NCBI GenBank assembly: GCA_036725605.1 | Contig: DAIMDW010000032.1 | Span: forward strand, 1-61,213 | Direction of reading: 5' to 3' | Source of the DNA: CALBTQ01 sp036725605 | Lineage (GTDB): Bacteria; Lernaellota; Lernaellaia; Lernaellales; Lernaellaceae | Length of the DNA stretch: 61,213 bases | Part shown: positions 14,963 to 24,384 of the stretch, in pieces | Layout: every line of letters starts with the position of its first letter | How positions within the stretch are numbered: position 1 is the first letter of the stretch | Translations under genes and position numbers: made by a program | Notes under the pieces: generated by a model | Told to the model about the DNA's origin: nothing | What the model saw: only the letters and a program-made list of their open reading frames with translations | The model's database searches: none

Positions 14963-15901
14963 ATGAAGCACGTTGACTGGCGCGTCCATGCCGCCTTGTT
15001 GTTTATCCAGGTGATGTTCGGCGCGTTCCACGTGACCGGCAAGGCGGTCCTGGCTTACCTGCCGCCGCTGGGGGTGGCCGGTTTGCGCGTCATGTGCGCC
15101 ACGCCGCTGTTGTTCGCCACGGCCTGGCTGCTGGAAGGCAATCCGTTCCGGATGAAAGTGCGCGAACTGCCGACCCTCGCGCTGCTGGGTTTGTTGGGCG
15201 TATTCGCCAATCAGGTGCTGTTCATCCTCGGCCTGAAATACACGACGGCCACCAACGCGGGCATTCTCATGCCCTCGATTCCCGTGTTCACCGTGGCCAT
15301 CGCGGCGATCTTCGGCATCGAACGGTTGCGACTGGGGCAGGTCGGCGGCATTTTGCTGGCGGTGACCGGCGCATTGATTATGCTCAATCCATTGAATTTT
15401 TCGCTGAGTCAGGATAAAGTCCTGGGAAACATTTTGTTGTTGATCAACAGCGTTTGTTATGCCGGTTTTTTGGTGTTGCAGCGTCCGGTGCTCAAACGGG
15501 TGCCGCCGTTGACGTTGACCGCCTGGGCGTTTTTCTTCGGCGGCCTGGGCGTGCTGATCGTCAGTTGGCCGCAGGTGAGCATGCTGAGCTGGTCGGCGAC
15601 GCCGGGCGCGGTGTGGTGGGGGATGGCCTTCATCATTCTGGTGCCCACGACGATCAACTATGCGCTCAACACCTGGGCCGTGCGCCAGTCTTCGCCGTCG
15701 CTGGTCGCCGGCTATACGACGTTGCAGCCGTTGTCGGCGGCGTCGTTGGCGGCCCTGTTTTTGGGAGAGGCGGTCGGCTGGCGCGAAGCGGCCGGACTGT
15801 TATTGATCGTCGCCGGCCTGTTGCTGGTCAATCGCGGCCTGCAGCGCGCGGCCGCGGCGGCCGGTGCGGAGGCATTGAAACCTACACCATTGGCAAAGTG
15901 A
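14963..15901 (+). CDS. EamA-family (DMT) transporter
   Basis: 312 residues, about ten hydrophobic helices arranged as two EamA repeats, as in RhaT/YdcZ-like drug/metabolite transporters. Typical pieces are FGAFHVTGKAVLAYLPP in the first repeat and YTTLQPLSAASLAALFLGE in the second. It is an inner-membrane transporter for a small metabolite; the substrate is unknown. Shine-Dalgarno GGAG precedes the ATG. The next gene starts five bases after its stop. Confidence 0.88.
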   Translation: MKHVDWRVHAALLFIQVMFGAFHVTGKAVLAYLPPLGVAGLRVMCATPLLFATAWLLEGNPFRMKVRELPTLALLGLLGVFANQVLFILGLKYTTATNAGILMPSIPVFTVAIAAIFGIERLRLGQVGGILLAVTGALIMLNPLNFSLSQDKVLGNILLLINSVCYAGFLVLQRPVLKRVPPLTLTAWAFFFGGLGVLIVSWPQVSMLSWSATPGAVWWGMAFIILVPTTINYALNTWAVRQSSPSLVAGYTTLQPLSAASLAALFLGEAVGWREAAGLLLIVAGLLLVNRGLQRAAAAAGAEALKPTPLAK

Positions 15902-15906
15902 GACCG

Positions 15907-17196
15907 ATGAAAAAATTTGTTAATCGTTTTCTGTTGATCGTCGCGGCGCTCGCCGTGGCCGGCGTTCTAGTGTGGATCAACCAGGATCGTCTGTTCGGCC
16001 ACATGAGCATTCCCGACGATTCGCGCGAATTCGCCGAGCAGATCAAGGCCGTGCGCGCCGATCAGAAATGGAAGCCGGTGCGCAACTACGATCGCCGGAT
16101 GACCCGCGAAATGTTGTTGGAATCCTTCCGCCTGGGGCGCGACTTCATGATCGCCAACCAGAAGCCGGAGGGCAATTTCAATTACGAATACGATTTCGTC
16201 GCCAAAAAGCAGAGCCCGCTGGATAACCAGGTGCGCCAGGCCGGCGCGCTGTGGGGCATCGCGTTGTGCCATCAGTTCGAGCCGACCGACGCCTCGCGGG
16301 AAGCGTTGAAAAAGGGCTTTGATTTCTTCTTCCGCAACTCCCGGCCGGGGCCGGACGATTCCCTGATCGTTTATTATCCCGGCGCGAAAACGGTGCTGAC
16401 CGGCACGGTCGCGCTGGTCGCGCTGGCGATTGTCGATACCCTGAGCGCCGAGCCGAATCTGGATGAAACCGAGCGCGCCGAATTGGATCAAAAGCTGGTC
16501 GGCTACCTCAATTTCATCCGCAATCAGCAGTTCAAATCCGGCGGCTTTTCGATGGGCCTGGTGCGCGGCGTGAACGTGCGCCTGGGCAAGTCGAGTCCGT
16601 ATTTCGACGGCGAAAGCATGCTCGCGTTGTCCAAGGCGGCCAAGTACGCGGGACACACGGAATACGTGCCGACCATCGAGCGCGGCGCGAAGTACCTCGC
16701 GAAAAAGTACACGGTCGACGCCTGGCGCAAGGAGCAGGATTCGGACAAAACCAAGGGCTTTTATCAGTGGGGCTCGATGTCGTTCTGGGAGTACCAGGAC
16801 GCCGGTTGGCAAGACGCGGACGTGTACGCCGACACCACGCTGGCGCTGGCCTGGTGGATCATTAACACGCACAGCATTTTGCGTCGCACGCGCAATACCG
16901 GTTATTCCTTCGAAGGGCTGACGCACGCCTACCGCATCGCGGAAAAACGCGACGACAAGGCGATCATGTCGCGGCTGGAGCGCACCATCGACAAGGGAAT
17001 GTACAAACTGACTTCCTGGCAGGTCGAGGGTCCGCTGGCCAAGCGCAACAAGTTTCTGCTTAAACATCACACCGACGATCCGCTGGCGATCGGCGGCATC
17101 ATGAACCACCGCAGCGAGCCGGGATTGCGCATCGACGTCACGCAGCATCAGATGCACGCGGTGATCCTGGCCCTGCGCCATCTGTATAAGGAATAA
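15907..17196 (+). CDS. Membrane-anchored protein of unknown function, alpha/alpha-toroid-like
   Basis: 429 residues. One N-terminal membrane helix (RFLLIVAALAVAGVLVWI) leaves a large extracytoplasmic domain. This part has regularly spaced helices with conserved-looking aromatic segments: GNFNYEYDFV, RQAGALWGIALCHQF, KGFDFFFRN, GGFSMGLVRG and DADVYADTTLALAWWI. This pattern resembles toroid proteins such as terpenoid-cyclase-like or GH-like folds. I do not recognise a family. The frame is open back to 15454, but ATG 15907 is the only start that gives a signal anchor and does not overlap the transporter. An enzyme acting on a polymer in the envelope is possible but unproven. Confidence 0.65.
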   Translation: MKKFVNRFLLIVAALAVAGVLVWINQDRLFGHMSIPDDSREFAEQIKAVRADQKWKPVRNYDRRMTREMLLESFRLGRDFMIANQKPEGNFNYEYDFVAKKQSPLDNQVRQAGALWGIALCHQFEPTDASREALKKGFDFFFRNSRPGPDDSLIVYYPGAKTVLTGTVALVALAIVDTLSAEPNLDETERAELDQKLVGYLNFIRNQQFKSGGFSMGLVRGVNVRLGKSSPYFDGESMLALSKAAKYAGHTEYVPTIERGAKYLAKKYTVDAWRKEQDSDKTKGFYQWGSMSFWEYQDAGWQDADVYADTTLALAWWIINTHSILRRTRNTGYSFEGLTHAYRIAEKRDDKAIMSRLERTIDKGMYKLTSWQVEGPLAKRNKFLLKHHTDDPLAIGGIMNHRSEPGLRIDVTQHQMHAVILALRHLYKE

Positions 17197-17293
17197 AAAT
17201 AATCACCCTTCACGATCGGCACGCCGATAGGATGTTCATTCTGGTTTCGCTGTCTTAGCGCACGATGGCGCACCTTGCGGGTTGACGGGGTCG

Positions 17294-17308
17294 CCGCTAT
17301 GATAGCGG
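17294..17308 (+). promoter_or_regulatory. Perfect inverted repeat CCGCTAT-G-ATAGCGG upstream of hpt
   Basis: A 7-1-7 perfect inverted repeat 36 bases before the hpt start, in the only intergenic space (17197-17344) in front of the hpt-glk-glgC-GH57-galT gene string. Its size fits a dimeric repressor site. A TTGACG hexamer lies just upstream at 17282-17287. No regulator gene is adjacent. Confidence 0.45.
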
Positions 17309-17344
17309 TTCGGGTCATAAATTATACAACTGGGAGAATTTGCT

Positions 17345-17869
17345 TTGATTCCCGAAGGTTTTACCATCCTTATCGATCAACCGACGATCGCCGCGCGCAT
17401 CCGCGAAATGGCCACGGCGTTGCTGAACGATATCGGCGAGCAGCCGGTGACGTTCGTGGGCATTCTGGACGGCGCGCTGTTTTTCATGACCGACCTCATT
17501 CGCGCGGTGGGACGCGACGTGCAAATCGATTTTCTGCGCATCTCCAGCTACGGAGGCGGCATGGAAAGCGGCGAGCTGAAAATGCTCTCCGGCCTGACCT
17601 GGAACATCGCCGGGCGGCAGGTGATTCTGGTCGACGACATTCTGGATTCCGGCAAGACGCTGGCGTTTTGCGAAAGCTACATGCATAAAATCGGCGCCGC
17701 CGGCGTGCGCAGCGCGGTGTTGCTGGCCAAGGAACGGGAGCGGGAATACCTGCTCAACGATCCGCTGATCGGTTTCACCATTCCCGACAAGTTCGTGATC
17801 GGCTACGGCATGGATTGGGAAGGGCGCTTTCGCCATTTGCAGGATATTTATCATCTGGAGAAACAATAA
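17345..17869 (+). CDS. hpt: Hypoxanthine phosphoribosyltransferase
   Basis: 174 residues. The PRPP-binding signature VILVDDILDSGKT is intact, FVGILDGALFFMTDL and RISSYGGGMESG are the expected active-site loops, and VIGYGMDWEGRFRHL is the purine-binding end. It salvages hypoxanthine and guanine with PRPP in the cytoplasm. The start is TTG 17345 after GGGAGAATTTGC. The following glucokinase starts directly behind its stop, so hpt leads the carbohydrate operon. Confidence 0.93.
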   Translation: MIPEGFTILIDQPTIAARIREMATALLNDIGEQPVTFVGILDGALFFMTDLIRAVGRDVQIDFLRISSYGGGMESGELKMLSGLTWNIAGRQVILVDDILDSGKTLAFCESYMHKIGAAGVRSAVLLAKEREREYLLNDPLIGFTIPDKFVIGYGMDWEGRFRHLQDIYHLEKQ

Positions 17870-18865
17870 GTGAACAAAATGGCCATCGCCATCGATTTGG
17901 GCGGCACGTTCATCAAAGGCGCATTGGTCGACCGCGCCGGCAAGATCGTCTCGCCGACGCAAACGCCCACCGGCAAGGATCTTTCGCCCAACGCGGTGAT
18001 CGACCGGCTGGTCGACGTGATTCAACGCCTGCGCGCCGTGGCGGAAAAAGAGGGCGCCAACACGGTGATCGGCGTGGGCCTGGGTTGTCCGGGCGGCGTA
18101 TACCGCGACCGGGCGCGGGTCAGCCAAAGCCCCAATTTTCCGCAGTGGCGCGACGTGCAGTTGCGCGGACCGCTCGAAGAACGACTCGGCCTGCCGGTCG
18201 TGCTGGAAAACGACGCCAACGTCGCCGCGCTGGGCGAACAATGGCTGGGCGTCGGGCGCGACGTCGATTCGCTGGTGCTGCTGACGTTGGGCACGGGCAT
18301 CGGCGGCGGGGTGATCCTCAACGGGCGCATCTGGCAGGGCGAATGGGGTATGGCCGGCGAAATCGGGCATATTACCGTCGAACGCGACGGCCCATTGTGC
18401 GGCTGCGGCAACCGGGGCTGTTTGGAGGCGATCGCCGCCGGGCCGGCCATCGTGCGTCAGGCCAAAGAGGCGATCGCCCGCGGCGAGGGGCGTCGGCTGT
18501 TGCAGATGCTCGACGGCGACATCGAAAAAGTGACGCCGCTGGCGGTTTATGATGCGGCGCGCCAAGGGTGTTCCGTGTGTGAAAATATTTTGCGCGAAGC
18601 GGCACAATATATTGGAATTGTCATTGCTTCGGTGCTAAACGTGCTTAATGTACCATTGTTCGTTATTGGCGGTGGGATCAGTGCGGCCTTTGACGTTTTA
18701 GGGCCGACCATCCGCCGGGAAGTACGGGCGCGCGCCTACCGCGTGCCGGGGGAAAACGTACGGATCGAACGCGCCGCCTTAGGAAATGATGCCGGCGCTC
18801 TTGGAGCCGGCTTATTGGTATTTCAGGAATTCGACACAATCATCGGGAAGCAGGTCCATGAGTAG
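17870..18865 (+). CDS. glk: ROK-family glucokinase
   Basis: 331 residues. ATP-binding IDLGGTFIKGA, active-site LENDANVAALGE with the catalytic Asp, LTLGTGIGGGVI, and the ROK zinc site built from EIGH and CGCGNRGCLEA. It phosphorylates glucose to glucose 6-phosphate. GTG start immediately after hpt. The end overlaps the glgC start by eight bases. Position in front of glgC suggests that it feeds or recovers glucose for alpha-glucan turnover. Confidence 0.9.
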   Translation: MNKMAIAIDLGGTFIKGALVDRAGKIVSPTQTPTGKDLSPNAVIDRLVDVIQRLRAVAEKEGANTVIGVGLGCPGGVYRDRARVSQSPNFPQWRDVQLRGPLEERLGLPVVLENDANVAALGEQWLGVGRDVDSLVLLTLGTGIGGGVILNGRIWQGEWGMAGEIGHITVERDGPLCGCGNRGCLEAIAAGPAIVRQAKEAIARGEGRRLLQMLDGDIEKVTPLAVYDAARQGCSVCENILREAAQYIGIVIASVLNVLNVPLFVIGGGISAAFDVLGPTIRREVRARAYRVPGENVRIERAALGNDAGALGAGLLVFQEFDTIIGKQVHE

Positions 18866-20096
18866 CGATGTTCTGACTATGATCCTCGCCGGCGGCGAGG
18901 GACGACGGTTGTTGCCCCTGACCATCCATCGGGCCAAACCCGCCGTGCCTTTCGGCGGGCGCTATCGCATCATCGATTTCGTGCTGTCGAACTTCATCAA
19001 CTCGGGCTTTTACAAGGTCAAGGTGCTCACGCAGTACAAGTCCGACAGCCTCAACAAGCACATCATGCGCGGCTACCGCTTCAGCGCGCAGTTCGGTTCC
19101 TACGTCGAGATCGTGCCGGCGATGATGCGCACCGGCCCCGATTGGTTCAAGGGCAGCGCCGATGCGATCTACCAGAACCTGCAGATCATCACCGATGAAA
19201 ACCCCAACTACGTTTGCGTGTTCGGCGCCGACCACATCTACAAAATGGACGTGCGCCAGATGCTCAACTTCCACATCGTCAAGGGCTCCGAAGCGACCAT
19301 CGCGGCCGTGCCGGTGCCCCTCGAGCAGGCGTCCTCGTTCGGCGTGATGGAAGTCGACAAAGATTGGCGCTTGATCGGATTCGCCGAGAAGCCGAAAAAT
19401 CCCAAACCGATGCCCAACGATCCGACGCGGGCGCTGGTGAGCATGGGCAACTACATTTTCTCGGCCGATCCGCTGATCGAGGAGATCGTCACCGACAGCC
19501 GCAGCCCCGAAAGCGCGCACGATTTCGGCAAGTCCATCATCCCCGCGATGATGAAAACGCGCAAAATGTTCGTCTACGATTTCGCCAAGAACATCGTGCC
19601 GGGCATGAGCGAAAACGAGCGCGGGTATTGGCGGGACGTCGGCGACATCGACGCCTATTACCAATGCTCGATGGACCTGGTCAGCGTTTCGCCGGTCGTG
19701 GACATTCACAACCGCCAGTGGCCGATTCACACCTATTCCAAGCAGGGGCCGCCGGCGAAGTTCGTGTTCGCCGACGAGAGATCGCGCCGCCTGGGCATCG
19801 CCACCGACAGTCTGGTCGCCGAGGGGTGCATCATCAGCGGCGGTCACATCGACCGCTCGATTCTCGGCTCGTTCGTGCGCATCAACAGTTTTTCCGAAGT
19901 GAACGAAAGCATCCTGTTCGAAAACGTGGACATCGGCCGTTACAGCCGCATTCATCGGTGCATCATCGATAAAAATGTGCGCGTACCGGCCCATTTGGAG
20001 ATCGGCTTCGATCACGAACATGACCGCCAGCGCGGCTTTACCGTGACCGACGACGGTATAACAGTAATTCCCAAAGGAACCAGGATCGAAGCATGA
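18858..20096 (+). CDS. glgC: Glucose-1-phosphate adenylyltransferase
   Basis: 412 residues. Nucleotidyltransferase motifs ILAGGEGRRLLPLT, KPAVPFGGRYRIIDF, FGADHIYKMD and YWRDVGDIDAYY are all present, followed by a C-terminal left-handed beta-helix. It makes ADP-glucose for glycogen synthesis. ATG 18858 is chosen because it gives the canonical N terminus; the frame is open further upstream. It overlaps glk by eight bases and the next GH57 gene by four (ATGA), so all are translationally coupled. No glycogen synthase gene is visible in this window. Confidence 0.95.
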   Translation: MSSDVLTMILAGGEGRRLLPLTIHRAKPAVPFGGRYRIIDFVLSNFINSGFYKVKVLTQYKSDSLNKHIMRGYRFSAQFGSYVEIVPAMMRTGPDWFKGSADAIYQNLQIITDENPNYVCVFGADHIYKMDVRQMLNFHIVKGSEATIAAVPVPLEQASSFGVMEVDKDWRLIGFAEKPKNPKPMPNDPTRALVSMGNYIFSADPLIEEIVTDSRSPESAHDFGKSIIPAMMKTRKMFVYDFAKNIVPGMSENERGYWRDVGDIDAYYQCSMDLVSVSPVVDIHNRQWPIHTYSKQGPPAKFVFADERSRRLGIATDSLVAEGCIISGGHIDRSILGSFVRINSFSEVNESILFENVDIGRYSRIHRCIIDKNVRVPAHLEIGFDHEHDRQRGFTVTDDGITVIPKGTRIEA

Positions 20097-22264
20097 GTGC
20101 GCCATTGCGCGTGGCCCTGTTGTGGCACATGCACCAACCGTATTATCTGGACGATCTCTCGGGTGAGACATCGCTGCCCTGGGTGCGTCTGCACGCCACC
20201 AAGGCCTACGCCGACATGAACGCCGTGCTCGCCAGGCACCCGCAGATGGCCTGCACGATCAACGTCGTGCCCAGCCTGCTGGCGCAGCTCAAAGCCTATG
20301 AGCAGGACGAGCGGCTCAGCGACACCTTCCTCAATCTCAGTCGCATTTACCCGGAGGATCTGGAACCGGACGAGAAGGCCTTCATCGTCCGCTACTTCTT
20401 CATGTCCAATTGGGACACGATGGTGCGTCGTCATCCGGGTTATGCCGCCCTGCTGCAGCGACGCGGCGTGCCCGGCGATCCGGCGGCCGTCGACAAGGCG
20501 GTGCACCGTTTCTCGCGGCAGGACCTGCGCGATCTGCAAGTGTGGTTCAACCTGTCGTGGTTCGGCTTCAACGCGCAACGCGACGAGCGCATCGCGCCGC
20601 TGCTCGCCAAGGGCGGTTCGTTCACCGAGGCGGAGAAAAGCCTGGTGCTCGACGTGCAGGCCGAAGTGCTCGCCGGCGTCATTCCCGGTTGGAAGCGGCT
20701 GCTGGACGCGGGCCGCGTCGAAATTTCGACCAGCCCGTTCTATCATCCGATCCTGCCGATTCTCGTCGGTTCGGACGTCGTGCGCCGCTCGATGCCCTAC
20801 GTTATGCTGCCCGGCGATTTTTCCTTCCGCGACGATGCGCGTGCGCAGATCCAACGCGGCGTTGATTACTACCGCGAAACTTTCGGTCGTGCGCCGGTTG
20901 GCGTCTGGCCCAGCGAAGGATCGGTGTGTCCCGAGGTCGTGCCGCTGTTTGCCGAAGCGGGCTTGAAGTGGATGGCCACCGATGAGGGCATCCTGGCGCG
21001 CAGCCTGCCGGAATTCAGCCGCGAGCGCGACCTGTACCGGCCCTATCGCATGGCCGTCAACGAAGCGGAAGTCTCCGTGTTCTTCCGCGATCGCTATCTG
21101 TCGGACCTGATCGGCTTCACCTACAGCAAGAACCCGCCCGAGATCGCCCTGGCCGATTTCGTGCGCCACCTGGACCGCATCCGCCAGGTCACGCCCGGCG
21201 GCACGGTGTCGATCGTCCTTGACGGCGAGAACCCATGGGAGTATTACGCCGACGGCGGCGAGGGATTCCTCAACGGATTGTTCAGGATCCTGGTCGAGGA
21301 CGAGCGCTTCGAGCCGGTGTCCATGCGCCAGGCGGTGGAGGAACAACCGCCGCAACGCACGTTGAACAAATTGCACAGCGGTTCGTGGATCAACGCGAAC
21401 TACGGCATCTGGATCGGCGGACCGGAGGAAAACCAGGCCTGGACGCTCGTACAGCGTACGCACAACGCGCTGAAAATGGCGCGGCAGGCGGGGCGGCACG
21501 ATCCGGCGGCGTTGGACGCGGCCGAGGAGCAATTGTTCCAGGCGGAGGGTTCCGATTGGTTCTGGTGGTATGACGACGATTTCAATAGTGAAAACGACGC
21601 GGAATTCGACAATCTATTCCGCGGCAAACTTAAAAATGTATTTCGGTTGTTGGGCGATCGCGTTCCGGCGTATCTCGACGAACCGATCCATCGCGAACGG
21701 GATAGTCAATTGGTAGTACAACCGCTCTCGCTCATTTCTCCGCAACTGGACGGTCGCGTCACTCATTTCTACGAGTGGAAGGACGCCGGCTTTATCGATC
21801 TGGCCAAGGTGCGCGGCAGCATGCACCTGTCCAAGAATATCCTGCACAAACTGTACTTCGGCTTCGATCAACAAAACCTCTACCTGCGCCTGGATCCCTC
21901 CGACGAGTGCCTGGCCTACGGCGAAAACGGCCTGCGCGTGGTCATTCAATTGCAAGGGCAGGTCGAGCGCCAGGTGAGTTTCCCCTTCGCCTTGGGCGAT
22001 GCCGAATTGCGCGAGTACGAGTTGCTGGCGCCTGACGATCTGAGCCGGTGGGAAACGGTGGCGCAACACGACGGCGTGCGCGTCGGCGAAATCGCCGAGG
22101 TCGCCGTGCCCTTCAAACTGCTCGACGTTTCGCCGGGCCAGCCGCTGTGGTTCGTCATCTACCTGATGAAGGGCGAGGTCGAGGAAGATCGTTTTCCGAA
22201 AAACGGGCGCGTCATGATTTACGTGCCCGATGAAAATTATGACAGCATCAACTGGAGTGTCTGA
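20093..22264 (+). CDS. GH57 glycoside hydrolase, amylase/amylopullulanase type
   Basis: 723 residues. The N terminus LLWHMHQPYY is the GH57 motif 1; GVWPSEGSV carries the catalytic nucleophile Glu; SIVLDGENPWEYY carries the catalytic Asp; SGSWINANYGIWIGG is motif 5. The C-terminal third (from about 530) is a beta-rich domain of unknown role. Such proteins act on alpha-1,4 (and 1,6) glucans. No signal peptide is seen, so it should work on cytoplasmic glycogen or maltodextrin. First of three GH57 genes in a row. Confidence 0.88.
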   Translation: MSAPLRVALLWHMHQPYYLDDLSGETSLPWVRLHATKAYADMNAVLARHPQMACTINVVPSLLAQLKAYEQDERLSDTFLNLSRIYPEDLEPDEKAFIVRYFFMSNWDTMVRRHPGYAALLQRRGVPGDPAAVDKAVHRFSRQDLRDLQVWFNLSWFGFNAQRDERIAPLLAKGGSFTEAEKSLVLDVQAEVLAGVIPGWKRLLDAGRVEISTSPFYHPILPILVGSDVVRRSMPYVMLPGDFSFRDDARAQIQRGVDYYRETFGRAPVGVWPSEGSVCPEVVPLFAEAGLKWMATDEGILARSLPEFSRERDLYRPYRMAVNEAEVSVFFRDRYLSDLIGFTYSKNPPEIALADFVRHLDRIRQVTPGGTVSIVLDGENPWEYYADGGEGFLNGLFRILVEDERFEPVSMRQAVEEQPPQRTLNKLHSGSWINANYGIWIGGPEENQAWTLVQRTHNALKMARQAGRHDPAALDAAEEQLFQAEGSDWFWWYDDDFNSENDAEFDNLFRGKLKNVFRLLGDRVPAYLDEPIHRERDSQLVVQPLSLISPQLDGRVTHFYEWKDAGFIDLAKVRGSMHLSKNILHKLYFGFDQQNLYLRLDPSDECLAYGENGLRVVIQLQGQVERQVSFPFALGDAELREYELLAPDDLSRWETVAQHDGVRVGEIAEVAVPFKLLDVSPGQPLWFVIYLMKGEVEEDRFPKNGRVMIYVPDENYDSINWSV

Positions 22265-22265
22265 C

Positions 22266-24383
22266 GTGAACAAGAACAAGGTACGCCTCGCGTTGGGAAC
22301 GCACAACCATCAGCCGGTCGGCAATTTCGCCGGCGTGATGGCCGAGGCTTATGAACGCTGCTACGCGCCGTTTCTGGAACTTCTCGACGCGCATCCGGCG
22401 ATCCGCATGGCCATTCACCACAGCGGTTGCTTGCTGGAGTGGATCGAAGCGCACCAGCCCGAGTACATCGAAAAGCTCGGCAAGCTGGTCGAGCGCAATC
22501 AGCTCGAAATCCTCGGCGGCGGTTTTTACGAGCCGATCCTCACCGCCATTCCGCATGACGACGCACTGGAACAACTCACCCGCATGAACGAGTGGGCGCG
22601 CCGGCGCCTGGGCGCGGAGATTCGCGGCATCTGGCTCACCGAGCGCATCTGGGAACCGAGCCTGCCGGTGTTGCTGCGCGAGGCGGGCATCGAATACACG
22701 ATCGTCGACGAAAGCCACTTCCGCTTCGCCGGCATCCCGAAGGAAAAAATGGTCGGCTATTACAGCACCGAACGTTGGGGCAACACCACGGCGATGTTCC
22801 CCATCGACAAGGTGCTGCGCTACAAAATCCCCTTCGATTCGGCGGAAAACAACCTGGCGTACATCCGTGAAATCGGCAAGCGGATGAAAAATCCGGTCGT
22901 CACCTACGCCGACGACGGCGAGAAGTTCGGCATCTGGCCCGAGACCTACGAGTGGGTTTACGAAAAACAGTGGCTCGAAAAATTCTTCGTCAAGCTCGAG
23001 CAGGCCGACGACATCGACATCGTGCTCTACCGCGAGGTGCTCGACGCCGATCCGCCGACCGGCCGCCTGTATCTGCCCACCGCCAGCTACCACGAGATGA
23101 CCGAGTGGTCGCTGCCGGTCGAGGCGGGCGTCGAACTGATGCGCATTCGCGAACAGGCCACGCGCGACGGGCATTGGGATCACCTCGCGCCCTTTGTGCG
23201 CGGCGGCTTCTGGGACAACTTCCTGGCCAAGTACCCCGAGGCCAACCGCATGCACAAACGCATGCTGCGCATTTCGCAAAAGCTGCAACGGGCGCTGGCC
23301 GAGCACCCGGACGACGAAAGGCTCAAGGAAGCGCAAACGTCGCTGCTGCGCGGCCAATGCAATTGCGCTTACTGGCACGGCCTGTTCGGCGGTCTGTATT
23401 TGAACTATCTACGCGACGGCGTGTTCAACGAGTTGTACGCCGCCGAGGAGAAAATCGACGCCGTGCTCGGCTTGCCCGTGCTGGAAGTGATCGATCACGA
23501 CGCCGACGGCAACGACGATGTGGTTATCGACACCGAGTATCTGCACTTGGTGGTCAAGCCGTCCTACGGCGGTTCGGTGTACGAGTTGGTCGACCGGCGC
23601 TCGCGTCATCACCTCACCGATGTACTGGCGCGGCGGCGCGAGATCTATCACTCGAAATTGTCGGTGCACCAGGAATCCAACGGCGAGGCGAAAAATCCGC
23701 ACGAGGTCGTGCGCGTCAAGGAAAAGGGTCTGGCCGAGCTGCTGTTCTACGATTGGTTCGATCGCTACGGCAACCTCGACCATTTCCTCGCGCCGTGGAC
23801 CGATGCGGCCGGCTTCGCCACCGTGCGTTACGGCGAATTGGGCGATTTCGTCAACCAGCCCTATCAACTGGTGCGCGCCGAGCGCGTCGGCGACCGCTTC
23901 GAAATCGAGATGACCCGCGAGGGCGGCATCTACCCGGGCGGCGTGCGTCATCCGTTGCGCGTGACCAAAACGGTTTCGGCGGCGGTCGACCAACCGCGGA
24001 TCGACCTGGTTACGACGGTCACCAACCTCGGCGCCGAAATCGACCTGTGGCTGGCGCGGCAATGGAACTTCACCCTGCTGACCGGCATGGCCGAGGATCG
24101 CTGGATCGAAGTCGGCGACGAGAAACGCACGATGGGCGTCAGCGGCATCGCCGAAAGCATCGAGATGATCGCGCTCAACGACGCCTGGAAAAAACTGCGC
24201 GTCGAAATGCGCGTCGACGAACCCACCGAGCTGTGGCATTTCCCGGTCGAGACCGTCAGCCAGAGCGAGGGCGGTTTCGAGCGCACCTATCAGGGAACGG
24301 CCTTCGCCTTCTGCAACCGGTTCCGCGTCGGTACGGGGGAAAGCAAAGCCCTGCAACTCACTTTGACGTTGGGGAGTTTATAA
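22266..24383 (+). CDS. GH57 4-alpha-glucanotransferase-type enzyme
   Basis: 705 residues. Motifs match the archaeal/bacterial GH57 4-alpha-glucanotransferase group: LGTHNHQPVGNF, GIWLTERIWEPSLP with the nucleophile Glu, VTYADDGEKFGIWP with the acid/base Asp, and a long C-terminal beta domain (from about 420) typical of this subgroup. It would transfer maltooligosaccharide segments between glucans. GTG 22266 is preferred: GGAG (22254-22257) is well spaced, while ATG 22230 would overlap the upstream gene by 35 bases. Confidence 0.87.
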   Translation: MNKNKVRLALGTHNHQPVGNFAGVMAEAYERCYAPFLELLDAHPAIRMAIHHSGCLLEWIEAHQPEYIEKLGKLVERNQLEILGGGFYEPILTAIPHDDALEQLTRMNEWARRRLGAEIRGIWLTERIWEPSLPVLLREAGIEYTIVDESHFRFAGIPKEKMVGYYSTERWGNTTAMFPIDKVLRYKIPFDSAENNLAYIREIGKRMKNPVVTYADDGEKFGIWPETYEWVYEKQWLEKFFVKLEQADDIDIVLYREVLDADPPTGRLYLPTASYHEMTEWSLPVEAGVELMRIREQATRDGHWDHLAPFVRGGFWDNFLAKYPEANRMHKRMLRISQKLQRALAEHPDDERLKEAQTSLLRGQCNCAYWHGLFGGLYLNYLRDGVFNELYAAEEKIDAVLGLPVLEVIDHDADGNDDVVIDTEYLHLVVKPSYGGSVYELVDRRSRHHLTDVLARRREIYHSKLSVHQESNGEAKNPHEVVRVKEKGLAELLFYDWFDRYGNLDHFLAPWTDAAGFATVRYGELGDFVNQPYQLVRAERVGDRFEIEMTREGGIYPGGVRHPLRVTKTVSAAVDQPRIDLVTTVTNLGAEIDLWLARQWNFTLLTGMAEDRWIEVGDEKRTMGVSGIAESIEMIALNDAWKKLRVEMRVDEPTELWHFPVETVSQSEGGFERTYQGTAFAFCNRFRVGTGESKALQLTLTLGSL

Positions 24384-24384
24384 A

